Assembly: GCF_002939985.1 (NCBI RefSeq)
Contig: NZ_MDFM01000045.1
Span: 1 to 32,827 of the forward strand
Reading direction: 5' to 3'
DNA: 32,827 bases
Origin: Xanthomonas hortorum pv. cynarae
Lineage (GTDB): Bacteria; Pseudomonadota; Gammaproteobacteria; Xanthomonadales; Xanthomonadaceae
In this document: piece after piece, positions 1-7,251 of the stretch
Position numbering within the stretch: position 1 is the first letter of the stretch
Layout: each line of letters opens with the position of its first letter
Program-made: the position numbers and the translations under genes
The notes under the pieces: model-generated
The model's input: only the letters and a program-made list of their open reading frames with translations
Told to the model about the DNA's origin: nothing
Database searches by the model: none

Positions 1-75
1 TTGGCCGGTTTGCACTTTGTCGTCTTCACGATCCTGATGCTTGGAAATGCAGCCGCTCTATTTCAAAGTTCATAA
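1..75 (+). CDS. Possible 3' end of a membrane-protein gene running in from the left edge
   Basis: Frame 1 is open from the window edge to a TAA at 73-75 and gives about 24 residues, mostly hydrophobic (LHFVVFTILMLGNAAALF), which would fit a last transmembrane helix. It would converge on nagA, which ends at 359. The fragment is too short to assign to a family, and an open stretch of 24 codons can occur by chance, so this is only a possibility. Confidence 0.25.
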   Translation: MAGLHFVVFTILMLGNAAALFQSS

Positions 76-358
76 CACGCTCTAATTCGTCGAATTCAAC
101 GCAGATAACGGAATGACGACGTGATCGCCATCGCATTCTTTTTTGTGTGCAGGCAGACCACTGCGCATGGAGCCCTGATGCCGTAAGGCTGCGCACGCAG
201 ATGTTGCGATGCAAAGTGTTTGGATGCTTGGATGTGGTGCGTACTCGTACGCAACGCTCTCACCAGAAAGCACTCGACTTTTGCTTCAGAAATGCTGCGA
301 GTCCATGCAGCTGCAGCAACTCGCCGCGCAGCATGGATCCAAGCGGCGGCACGCACGC
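76..358. other. Intergenic stretch downstream of nagA
   Basis: No convincing gene is seen here. The only structure of note is a perfect inverted repeat at 238-244 and 247-253 (TGCGTAC, two-base loop, GTACGCA) about 105 bp beyond the nagA stop. It has no following T-run on either strand, so it is not a classical terminator. Short open frames in both directions overlap each other and lack ribosome sites or recognisable protein motifs. Confidence 0.5.
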
Positions 359-1513
359 TTACTCGCGCTGCCCGGCCACCCAGGTCGCCAACACCTGCAC
401 ATCCACATCCACCAGCACCAGATCGGCTTGATAGCCCGGCGCAATCCTGCCAAGGCGATCGCCCAGGCCGATACACTGCGCGGGATAGGTGGACGCCATG
501 CGCGCGGCTTCGGCCAGGTCAACGCCCAGCCATTGCACGCTGTTGCGCACTGCCGTTGCCATGTCCAGCGCGGAGCCGGCCAGTGCGCCGTCAGCATTGC
601 GCACCACACCGTCCACGGCGGTGATGGTCTCGCCATACAGATCGAAGCTGGGGCTGTCGGCACCGACCATCGGCATGGCGTCGGTGACCAGCAACAGCTT
701 GCCGCGCGGCTTGGCCGCCAACGCGACGCGCAGGCTGGCAGGGTGCACGTGCACGCCGTCGACGATGACACCGCACCACACGTTGGGGTCTTCCAACGCG
801 GCGCCCACGGCACTGGGCTCGCGCCCGGTCAGTTGCGACATCGCGTTGTACAGATGGGTGAAGCCGTTGACGCCGGCGGCAATGCCGGCGTGCGCCTGCT
901 CGTATGTCGCTGCGGTGTGGCCGGCGAACACGATTGCGCCGCCGGCGACGAAGGCGCGGATGTCGTCCAACGGCACGCGCTCGGGTGCGAGCGTGATCAG
1001 GGTGACGCCGTTGTCCAGCGAGGTATCGACCGCAATCTCGTGCGCGTCCGGCAGGCGAAACTTGTGCGCATCGTGCGTGCCTTTGCGGGCCGGGCTCAGG
1101 TATGGGCCTTCCAGATGGATGCCGAGCACACCGGGCACGCCTTGCGCGATCGCCTGACGCGTGGCTTCGATCGCCTCGGCCATCACCTCGGCAGTGTCGC
1201 TGATCAGCGTGGGCAACATGCCGGTGGTGCCGAAGCGGCGATGCGCCGCAGCGATCGTGGCCAGTGCCTGCGGGTCGCGCGCGTTGTTGAACAGCATGCC
1301 GCCACCACCATTGACCTGGATGTCGATGAAGCCCGGCAACAAGGTGGCGCCACCCAGATCCACACGTGTGTGCGCCTGAGCAACACGCGCATCGTCGGCC
1401 GCCACGACCGCCTGGATCTGCATGCCCGCCAGCAAGACAACCAGCCCATCCTGCAGGCCGTCGTCGGTGAGCACGCGTGCATTGCACAACGCTTGAATCG
1501 GGGAAGCATCCAT
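359..1513 (-). CDS. nagA: N-acetylglucosamine-6-phosphate deacetylase
   Basis: The enzyme hydrolyses GlcNAc-6-phosphate to glucosamine-6-phosphate and acetate in the cytoplasm. The 384-residue product has the amidohydrolase landmarks of NagA in order: PGFIDIQVNG near residue 60, the metal-binding Glu of GIHLEGPYL (E135), the metal-ligand His of FAGHTAATY (H199) and of GFTHLYNAMS (H220), substrate-contact VDGVHVHP (about 251-258), and the catalytic Asp of VTDAMP (D278). The length matches the family. I start at the ATG ending at 1513, two bases after the nagB stop, because the longer frame reads back into nagB with non-family sequence. It is the last gene of the nagQ-P-R-B-A unit, so translation is probably coupled to nagB. 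Confidence 0.95.
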   Translation of the reverse strand: MDASPIQALCNARVLTDDGLQDGLVVLLAGMQIQAVVAADDARVAQAHTRVDLGGATLLPGFIDIQVNGGGGMLFNNARDPQALATIAAAHRRFGTTGMLPTLISDTAEVMAEAIEATRQAIAQGVPGVLGIHLEGPYLSPARKGTHDAHKFRLPDAHEIAVDTSLDNGVTLITLAPERVPLDDIRAFVAGGAIVFAGHTAATYEQAHAGIAAGVNGFTHLYNAMSQLTGREPSAVGAALEDPNVWCGVIVDGVHVHPASLRVALAAKPRGKLLLVTDAMPMVGADSPSFDLYGETITAVDGVVRNADGALAGSALDMATAVRNSVQWLGVDLAEAARMASTYPAQCIGLGDRLGRIAPGYQADLVLVDVDVQVLATWVAGQRE

Positions 1514-1515
1514 GT

Positions 1516-2544
1516 TCAAACCGTTTCCGTAACCTTGTTCAAATGCGGCGGCAAGTCGGGGTTGTGGCCACGCTGCAATGCGAGCGCATTGATGGCGCGA
1601 TAGAAACTCTGCACGGTCAGCAGCGGTGCGCTGGCCGGATGTGCGGCATCGGCCAGCGGCAGGTCGCCATCGGGCGCGGCCAGCCAAACTTGTGCGCCAC
1701 GCGCGCGGAATTCGGCGGCAAGCGCACGCGTGCCGGCACCGGTTTCATCCGGTTGGGCAAACACCAGCACCGGGAAGCCCGGCCCCACCAGCGCCATCGG
1801 GCCGTGTTTGACCTCGGCCGAGCTATAGGCTTCGGCGTGCAGGCCGCAGGTTTCCTTGAACTTCAAGGCCGCTTCCTGCGCCGCGCCCAGGCCCAGGCCG
1901 CGACCGAGCACGAACAGGTTGTGTGCGGGCACCAGGCCGGCAGTGAGTGCGGACCAGTCGGCCTGCCAGGCGTTGCGCAACTGCTGCGGCAATGCATCCA
2001 GCGCGGCCAACAATGCGGGGTCGTTCTTCCACACCGCGCCCAGGTGCAGCACTGCGGCGAGCGAAGCCAGATAGCTCTTGGTGGCGGCCACGCTCTTTTC
2101 CGGGCCTGCGCCTAGCGGAATGACCACCTCGGCCAACTGCGCCAGCGGCGAATCTTCCACGTTGACCAGCGCGACCACGCGCGCACCGGCAGCCTTTGCG
2201 GCCTCGGCATTGCGCAGCAGATCAGGGCTTTTGCCCGATTGCGAAATCACGATGTACAGCGCGCCGCGCAATTGCAGCGGCGCTGCGTAGACCGAGCCCA
2301 CGGATGGCGAAGCGGAAGCAGTCACGATGCCAAGCTGGGTTTCGAACAGGTACTTGGCGTAGGTTGCTGCGTGATCGGAACTGCCGCGCGCGCAGGTCAC
2401 CACGAACGGTGGCGGCGTGTCGCGCAGCGATTGCGCGAGGGCGGCAATGGTGTCGGCGTTGCGGGCGAACTGTGCGGCGACCACGTCGGCGGTCTGCGCC
2501 GCCTCGCGGAACATCAAGGTATCGGTTTCGAGGGGAAGGCTCAT
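1516..2544 (-). CDS. nagB-II: Glucosamine-6-phosphate deaminase, SIS-domain type (NagB-II, GlmS-related)
   Basis: This 342-residue protein consists of two SIS sugar-isomerase domains and lacks the N-terminal glutaminase domain that makes true GlmS about 600 residues long. That architecture marks the GlmS-derived NagB-II deaminase, which converts GlcN-6-P to fructose-6-P and ammonia. Visible motifs are CARGSSDHAATYAKY (first SIS), SQSGKSPD (sugar-phosphate loop), ALKFKETCGLHAEAYSSAEV followed by KHGP (second SIS), and the C-terminal GHNPDLPPHLNKVTETV signature. The start is five bases beyond the nagR stop and the stop is two bases before nagA, so the three genes are tightly packed. Some databases label such proteins glucosamine-fructose-6-phosphate aminotransferase; the missing Gln-amidotransferase domain argues against that. 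Confidence 0.92.
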   Translation of the reverse strand: MSLPLETDTLMFREAAQTADVVAAQFARNADTIAALAQSLRDTPPPFVVTCARGSSDHAATYAKYLFETQLGIVTASASPSVGSVYAAPLQLRGALYIVISQSGKSPDLLRNAEAAKAAGARVVALVNVEDSPLAQLAEVVIPLGAGPEKSVAATKSYLASLAAVLHLGAVWKNDPALLAALDALPQQLRNAWQADWSALTAGLVPAHNLFVLGRGLGLGAAQEAALKFKETCGLHAEAYSSAEVKHGPMALVGPGFPVLVFAQPDETGAGTRALAAEFRARGAQVWLAAPDGDLPLADAAHPASAPLLTVQSFYRAINALALQRGHNPDLPPHLNKVTETV

Positions 2545-2549
2545 CGGGC

Positions 2550-3617
2550 TCAGACGGATTCGGTGGGAGAGGATTTGGCGGCCGGCGGTTGCGCCGGTGC
2601 AGTGGAACCGCGCACGACCAGTTGCGGCACGAAGCCGCGGTTCTGCAATTGCGCGGGCTGGTCGTCGTAGGCATCGCTGCGCAGCTGGCTGATCAACAGG
2701 CGTGCGGCGTGCCGCGCGATGTCGTCGGTGGCCTGCTTGGCGGTGGTCAATGCCGGCCACGACTGGCGCGAAAACGGGCTGTCTTCGAAGCCGGCGATCG
2801 AGAGTTGATACGGCACGTTCATGCCGGTGGATTTGGCCGCGGCCAGCACGCCGGCGGCGATTTCATCGTTGCTGCCGAAGATGGCAGTGGGCGGTTCGCG
2901 CAGCGACAACAGCCGGCGTGCGCCACGGAAGCCATCGTCGAAGGTGTAATCGCCGGGAATCACCAGATGCTTGTCCAGGGTGATGCCGTAATCCTTCAGC
3001 GCGGCCTCGTAGCCGGCGTAGCGCTCGCCGCTAGAGCGATGCTGCGGGCCGCCCCACAGGAAGCCGATGCGTTGATGGCCGAGCTGGACCAGATGTTCGG
3101 TGATCTCATACGCCGCAGCGCGGTCGTCGATATACACGCACGGGCCATCGCCGGGATCGTCGGTGGCGGCGATGATGCGCACGCTCTTGATGCCACGTGC
3201 GGCCAACCCGGCCATCAGCTCGGGGCGCTCTGACATCGGTGCGGTCAGCACCACGCCGGCCAGACGCGAGCGTTGCACCCATTCGGCCAATTCTTCGGCC
3301 AGCAACGGCGAGGTGGAATCGCAGGGATGGATCTGCAGGCCGAAGCCGGTTTCGCGGCACGCGGCCAGCACGCCATTCTGGATGGCGATGATGTGATACG
3401 GGTTGGGGTTGTCGTAGACCAGGCCGATCACGAACGGCGTGCCGCTACGCAGATTACGTGCGGACGGATCGGGTTCGTAGTCGAGATCGGCGATGGCGCG
3501 CAGCACGCGCGCGCGCGTGGCCTGCATCACCGAGGGTTCGTTATTGATCACGCGCGACACGGTCTTCAACGAGACCTTGGCGCGCTCGGCGACATCTTTG
3601 ATGGTGGGCCTGCGCAT
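2550..3617 (-). CDS. nagR: LacI-family transcriptional repressor of the GlcNAc genes
   Basis: The protein has a LacI helix-turn-helix at its N-terminus (MRRPTIKDVAERAKVSLKTV then SRVINNEP) followed by a periplasmic-binding-protein-like effector domain (IGLVYDNPNPYH, GVVLTAPMS, GHQRIGFLWGG, FGSNDEIAAGV, GFEDSPFSRQSWPALTT). LacI regulators embedded in xanthomonad nag loci are the GlcNAc-responsive NagR repressors, so the symbol follows from context. I choose the ATG ending at 3617, preceded by AAGG at good distance, over an in-frame ATG 30 bases upstream with no clear ribosome site. It gives 355 residues, usual for LacI proteins. It lies 40 bp after nagP and 5 bp before nagB. A NagR-like palindrome is seen at 16040-16051, upstream of the TonB-receptor gene. 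Confidence 0.9.
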   Translation of the reverse strand: MRRPTIKDVAERAKVSLKTVSRVINNEPSVMQATRARVLRAIADLDYEPDPSARNLRSGTPFVIGLVYDNPNPYHIIAIQNGVLAACRETGFGLQIHPCDSTSPLLAEELAEWVQRSRLAGVVLTAPMSERPELMAGLAARGIKSVRIIAATDDPGDGPCVYIDDRAAAYEITEHLVQLGHQRIGFLWGGPQHRSSGERYAGYEAALKDYGITLDKHLVIPGDYTFDDGFRGARRLLSLREPPTAIFGSNDEIAAGVLAAAKSTGMNVPYQLSIAGFEDSPFSRQSWPALTTAKQATDDIARHAARLLISQLRSDAYDDQPAQLQNRGFVPQLVVRGSTAPAQPPAAKSSPTESV

Positions 3618-3657
3618 GGAGGTACCTTGTTCGTCGGAACGCATCATGCTGGCGGGT

Positions 3658-4932
3658 TCACTTGGCCTGGGCCGGCAGGCCCACGCGATGACCGCGCAGC
3701 GAATAGAACAGGATGTACAGATAGCACGGCACCATCAGCGCAGCGAACACGACCTGGAAGTCGTAATGCTGTTTGAGAATGGCGAACAGCTGCGGAATGA
3801 TGGCGCCGCCGGCAATGCCCATGACCAGCAGTGCCGAACCGATTTCAGTAAAACGGCCGAGCCCGCGAATGGCCAGCGGGAAGATCGCCGGCCACATCAT
3901 CGCGTTGGCAAAGCCCAGCGCGGCAACGAAGCCCACCGACACATAGCCATGGCTGAGCAAGGCGCCGAGCGAGAACAGCACACCCAGCACTGCAGAGATG
4001 CTCAGGTAGCGTGCCTGCGAGATCACGCGCGGAATCAGCACCAGGCCGGCGATATAGCCCACCAGCATCGCGCCCAGCGTGTAGGAGGTGAACAGTTTGG
4101 TGCTGTCCAACGGCAGATTGAAGCCGTGACCGTAGGTGCCGATCGCATCGCCGGCCATCACTTCCACGCCCACGTACACGAACAGGCACAACACGCCCAG
4201 CCACAGATGCGGAAACTGGAAGATGCTGGATTTCTGCACGCCGGCAGCGCCGGGCGTTGCATTGGCCTCGGAGGCCTTGAGTTCGGGCAACGGCGAGAAC
4301 AATACGCCGATGGCCAACAGCAACAGTACGCCGGACATCACCAGGTACGGTGCGTGAATCTTGGCGGCAAACGCAGTGAGCAAGGTTTCCTTGGTCGCGG
4401 CATTGGCACTGGCCACCTGCTCGGACAGATCGCCGATGCCGTGCAGCACCAGCGAGCCGATCAGGATCGGCGCCAGGATGCCGGCGATCTTGTTGCAGAT
4501 ACCCATCAGTGCGATACGCCGGGCCGCGCTTTCGATCGGGCCGAGGATGCTGATGTACGGGTTGATCGCGGTCTGCAGCAGCGCCAGGCCGCTACCGATC
4601 ACGAACAGGCCGCCCAATGCACCCGGATACCAGCGCTGGGTGGCGAACTGGCCGAACGCCGCCGCACCCACCGCCATCACCACCAGACTCAGCGCCAGGC
4701 CTTTCTTCATGCCGGTGCGTTTGAGGATCCACGACGAGGGCAGCGCCAGGAAGAAATACGACAGGTAGAACACCATCAGCACCAGAAACGCGTTGACCTC
4801 GTTGAGGTCGAACGCCAAGCGCACGAAAGTGATCAGCGGCCCGTTGATCCAGGTGAAAAAGCCGATGATGAAAAACAGCACGCCGACGATGGCGATCGAG
4901 ACAACGGGATTTGCGGGCCTGGCAGTAGTCAT
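3658..4932 (-). CDS. nagP: MFS sugar transporter (FucP/GluP-like), N-acetylglucosamine permease
   Basis: This 424-residue inner-membrane protein has about twelve hydrophobic segments. It starts VVSIAIVGVLFFIIGFFTWI followed by NGPLI, a signature of the fucose/glucose-galactose/GlcNAc H+ symporter subfamily. Other conserved stretches are FFLALPSSWILKRTGMKKGL, the ALLQTAINPYISILGP loop and EVMAGDAIGTYGH in the second half. In Xanthomonas and Shewanella this subfamily member in nag clusters (NagP) carries GlcNAc across the inner membrane. A non-phosphorylating permease implies a separate GlcNAc kinase, and none is encoded in this window. The gene sits 45 bp downstream of nagQ and 40 bp upstream of nagR in one minus-strand unit. 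Confidence 0.9.
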   Translation of the reverse strand: MTTARPANPVVSIAIVGVLFFIIGFFTWINGPLITFVRLAFDLNEVNAFLVLMVFYLSYFFLALPSSWILKRTGMKKGLALSLVVMAVGAAAFGQFATQRWYPGALGGLFVIGSGLALLQTAINPYISILGPIESAARRIALMGICNKIAGILAPILIGSLVLHGIGDLSEQVASANAATKETLLTAFAAKIHAPYLVMSGVLLLLAIGVLFSPLPELKASEANATPGAAGVQKSSIFQFPHLWLGVLCLFVYVGVEVMAGDAIGTYGHGFNLPLDSTKLFTSYTLGAMLVGYIAGLVLIPRVISQARYLSISAVLGVLFSLGALLSHGYVSVGFVAALGFANAMMWPAIFPLAIRGLGRFTEIGSALLVMGIAGGAIIPQLFAILKQHYDFQVVFAALMVPCYLYILFYSLRGHRVGLPAQAK

Positions 4933-4977
4933 GGATCGGCTGGCTCTGAGGTTGTCGTTGGGGGACGCCGGGTGGAA

Positions 4978-5745
4978 TCAGCGGCGCAGTTCGGCGACGA
5001 AATCGTAGAAGTCGTTGTGGCAATAGGTATCGGTCAATTCGATCGCGCTGCCGTCGCGGGCATAACCCACGCGCACCACATGCAGGATCGCCTCGCCGGT
5101 CTTCATGCGCAGATGTTCGGCCAGGCGCGCGGGCAGATTGATCGCGCGGAAATACTGCAACGCGCGCACCACCGGGGTGCCTTGCGCATCCAGATAGCTG
5201 TAGAGCGAATCGCCGATCTGCTGCGGGTCGGCGACGATGCGTTGCGGCAGCACCGCGTGCTCGTAGGCCATGACGCGGTCGTCGGCGCTGCGCAGGCGTG
5301 TCAGCGAGGCCACTGCCGCATCCGGCGACAGACCGAGCCGCAGAATCTCTTCGCCATGCGCCGGGCGCAGGCGCCGCTCCAGCCAGCGCGTGCCCGGCTC
5401 GTAACCCTTGATGCGCAGCGTCTCGCTGAAACTGGTCAGGCCGCTCAGCTGATGCTGGATCTGCGCGGTGACGAAGGTGCCGGCGCCCTGACGGCGCGAG
5501 ACCAGGCCTTGTTCGACCAGCACATCCACCGCCTGGCGCAGGGTCACCCGCGAAATCTGCAGCCGCTCGCACAGCTGGCGCTCGGCCGGCAGCGCCTCGC
5601 CGGCCTTCCACTCACCGCCGCGGATGGCGTCGGTGAGCTTGCCGGCCAGTTGCAGGTACAACGGGGTCGGCGCGGACGCGTCCAACGCCAGATCGTCCAC
5701 CCGGGGATCGGTGTCGTTCCGGGGTGCCGCCTTGGGTTTGGCCAT
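4978..5745 (-). CDS. nagQ: GntR-family (HutC subfamily) transcriptional regulator of GlcNAc use
   Basis: The 255-residue protein has a winged-helix GntR DNA-binding domain (about residues 20-95: PLYLQLAGKLTDAIRGGEWK, LPAERQLCERLQISRVTLRQ, QGAGTFV) followed by a UTRA ligand-binding domain typical of HutC/DasR-type regulators. These often sense phosphorylated amino sugars or sugars. It is the first gene of the nag operon. The ATG ending at 5745 has an excellent ribosome site (GGAGGA at 5752-5757). The longer open frame begins with TTG inside the promoter region and is rejected. Its own upstream region carries an AATTGGTA motif that recurs at the TonB-receptor promoter, consistent with autoregulation and joint control. 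The symbol comes from gene-order match to xanthomonad NagQ. Confidence 0.88.
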   Translation of the reverse strand: MAKPKAAPRNDTDPRVDDLALDASAPTPLYLQLAGKLTDAIRGGEWKAGEALPAERQLCERLQISRVTLRQAVDVLVEQGLVSRRQGAGTFVTAQIQHQLSGLTSFSETLRIKGYEPGTRWLERRLRPAHGEEILRLGLSPDAAVASLTRLRSADDRVMAYEHAVLPQRIVADPQQIGDSLYSYLDAQGTPVVRALQYFRAINLPARLAEHLRMKTGEAILHVVRVGYARDGSAIELTDTYCHNDFYDFVAELRR

Positions 5746-5751
5746 TGCTTG

Positions 5752-5757
5752 TCCTCC
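5752..5757 (-). promoter_or_regulatory. Strong ribosome-binding site deciding the nagQ start
   Basis: Read on the minus strand the sequence is GGAGGA, six bases before the ATG that ends at 5745. It is the best Shine-Dalgarno match among the nag genes and fixes the start of nagQ. Confidence 0.8.
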
Positions 5758-5777
5758 GGACCGACTTGGATTCGTTA

Positions 5778-5798
5778 GGTCCAATATAGTACCAATTT
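5778..5798 (-). promoter_or_regulatory. AT-rich promoter/operator of the nagQ-P-R-B-A operon
   Basis: This is an AT-rich island in otherwise GC-rich DNA. On the minus strand it contains AATTGGTA, a -10-like TATATT, and a second ATTGG eleven bases after the first. No good -35 box lies upstream. The AATTGGTA core recurs at the TonB-receptor promoter (15685-15692), and the direct or imperfect inverted arrangement suits a GntR regulator such as NagQ. The site lies 33-53 bp before the nagQ start. Operator function is inferred. Confidence 0.5.
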
Positions 5799-5957
5799 AG
5801 CCGCGGCGCATCTGTGCGGTGCCGATCCCGGCGACAGCTCGCACTGACCTGCGAATCGCAAGGTTCCGCGCGTCACGCGGCGGCCGGCGCTGGCAGGATC
5901 TGGCGGCGACAACCTGCAAGCATCGGCAGCCATACCATCACTTGACGCGCCGTGACC

Positions 5958-7130
5958 TCACAACCGCAGGTACCAGCGCCGCCGATCCATCCACCAGCCC
6001 ACGCCCCAGCACAGCAGCGTGTAACTCAGTGCGCAGAGCAGCGAGCCGAGCGGCCCCGGCGCGATGGTCTGGAACACGCGGATGCCGGCCCAGGCGTACA
6101 GGTCCAGGCCGGAGCCGCCGGCCGGGAGCAGGCGCAGCACCACCACGAACAATTCGGAGAACAGATAGATCGCCAGCGGGTTGCGCCCCAGCACGGTGAA
6201 AAAGCCGCTGCCGCCGATCCAGCCGCGCAGCTCCAGCAGGTAGACCAGCACGCCCAGGGCCAGCAGATCCAGGCCCACGGTGCAGGCGACGAACGACCCG
6301 CTCCAGAGCTTTTTCGACAGCGGCCAGGCGGGGTTCCAGAGCAGCGCGAGCAGCACCAGGCCCACGCCGGCCAGCAGCAGCGTGCGCGTGGCTGCAGCGG
6401 TCTTGCCGCGGCGCTGCAGGAAGCGCCCGGTCAGATAGCCGGCCAGCACGTTGACCGTGGCCGGCAGCGTGCCGAGCAAGCCTTCCGGGTCGAAGCCGTT
6501 GTCTTTGCGATACAGGTGCGCGCGCCCGTACAGCCACAGATCCAGCCGGGTGCCGGCATTGCCGGTCTTGCTCAACTCGGCGCCGGGCTGGCCGAAGACG
6601 TACAACACCGCCCAGTAGCCCAGCAGCAGCGCCACGCAGGCTGGCGCGACGCCGCGTGGCGGCAGATAGCGCACCAGCAGCGCTGCGAGCAGATAACACA
6701 GGCCGATGCGCTGCAGCACGCCGGTGAGGCGGAGTTGATCGATCGCGGTAAATGCCCATCCCCCACCGGGCTGCAGATGGAAGAACGGAAACCAGTACAT
6801 CAGCACACCGCATAGAAAAATCAATGCGGCGCGCTTGCCCACGCGGCCGAGAAACGGCCGATGCGGCGTGTCTGCGGCCAGCGCGAAGCTCATCGCGCTG
6901 CCGACTGCGAACAGGAACGAGGGAAATACCAGATCGGCAAGCGTGAAGCCGAACCAGGCCGCGTGGGTCAGCTGCGCGTATGCCTGCGCGCCCGGCCCGG
7001 CGGTATTGACCAGGATCATCAGGAAGATGGTCAGGCCACGGAAGACGTCCAGCGAAAGAAAGCGTTCGCGCTTTGGCGTTAGCGTTGGCGATGCAGTGAT
7101 CGCTGCAGCAGCGGGTGTTTGTTCGCTCAT
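5958..7130 (-). CDS. nagX: NagX-like multi-pass membrane acyltransferase (HGSNAT-related)
   Basis: This 390-residue inner-membrane protein resembles heparan-alpha-glucosaminide N-acetyltransferase (HGSNAT), the DUF5009/YeiB-type family named NagX in bacterial GlcNAc loci. After a short cytoplasmic tail come RERFLSLDVFRGLTIFLMIL and HAAWFGFTLADLVFPSFLF. The first carries the family's SxDxFRG motif, and H56 in the second aligns with the conserved HGSNAT histidine. Later conserved stretches include YRKDNGFDPEGLLGTLPATV and FFTVLGRNPLAIYLFSE. About ten to eleven hydrophobic helices are visible. The start at 7130 has AAGGA six bases upstream. The gene follows GH89 after 121 bp. By family, it may move an acetyl group from cytoplasmic acetyl-CoA to periplasmic glucosamine or glucosaminide ends; this has not been shown for the bacterial branch as far as I know. 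Confidence 0.85.
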   Translation of the reverse strand: MSEQTPAAAAITASPTLTPKRERFLSLDVFRGLTIFLMILVNTAGPGAQAYAQLTHAAWFGFTLADLVFPSFLFAVGSAMSFALAADTPHRPFLGRVGKRAALIFLCGVLMYWFPFFHLQPGGGWAFTAIDQLRLTGVLQRIGLCYLLAALLVRYLPPRGVAPACVALLLGYWAVLYVFGQPGAELSKTGNAGTRLDLWLYGRAHLYRKDNGFDPEGLLGTLPATVNVLAGYLTGRFLQRRGKTAAATRTLLLAGVGLVLLALLWNPAWPLSKKLWSGSFVACTVGLDLLALGVLVYLLELRGWIGGSGFFTVLGRNPLAIYLFSELFVVVLRLLPAGGSGLDLYAWAGIRVFQTIAPGPLGSLLCALSYTLLCWGVGWWMDRRRWYLRL

Positions 7131-7251
7131 TGCAGTTCCTTGCCCAGGCACTGCAGGTGGGTGCGAGGTGTGCGTTTGATGCCGATGGCTTGCGTGATTG
7201 CGTCGCGACTGCAGCGGTCATGCATGCCGACGAAGTGCAAGACGGATCCGC

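Noticed and set aside
1516..2544. Annotation as glucosamine-fructose-6-phosphate aminotransferase (GlmS)
   Set aside because: The N-terminal glutaminase domain with its catalytic Cys is absent and the gene lies between nagR and nagA, so the NagB-II deaminase role is better supported.
3493..5778. Plus-strand open frame of 761 codons opposite nagR, nagP and nagQ
   Set aside because: It runs antisense to three well-recognised genes, is rich in Gln, His and Arg as expected from the complement of GC-rich codons, and shows no domain.
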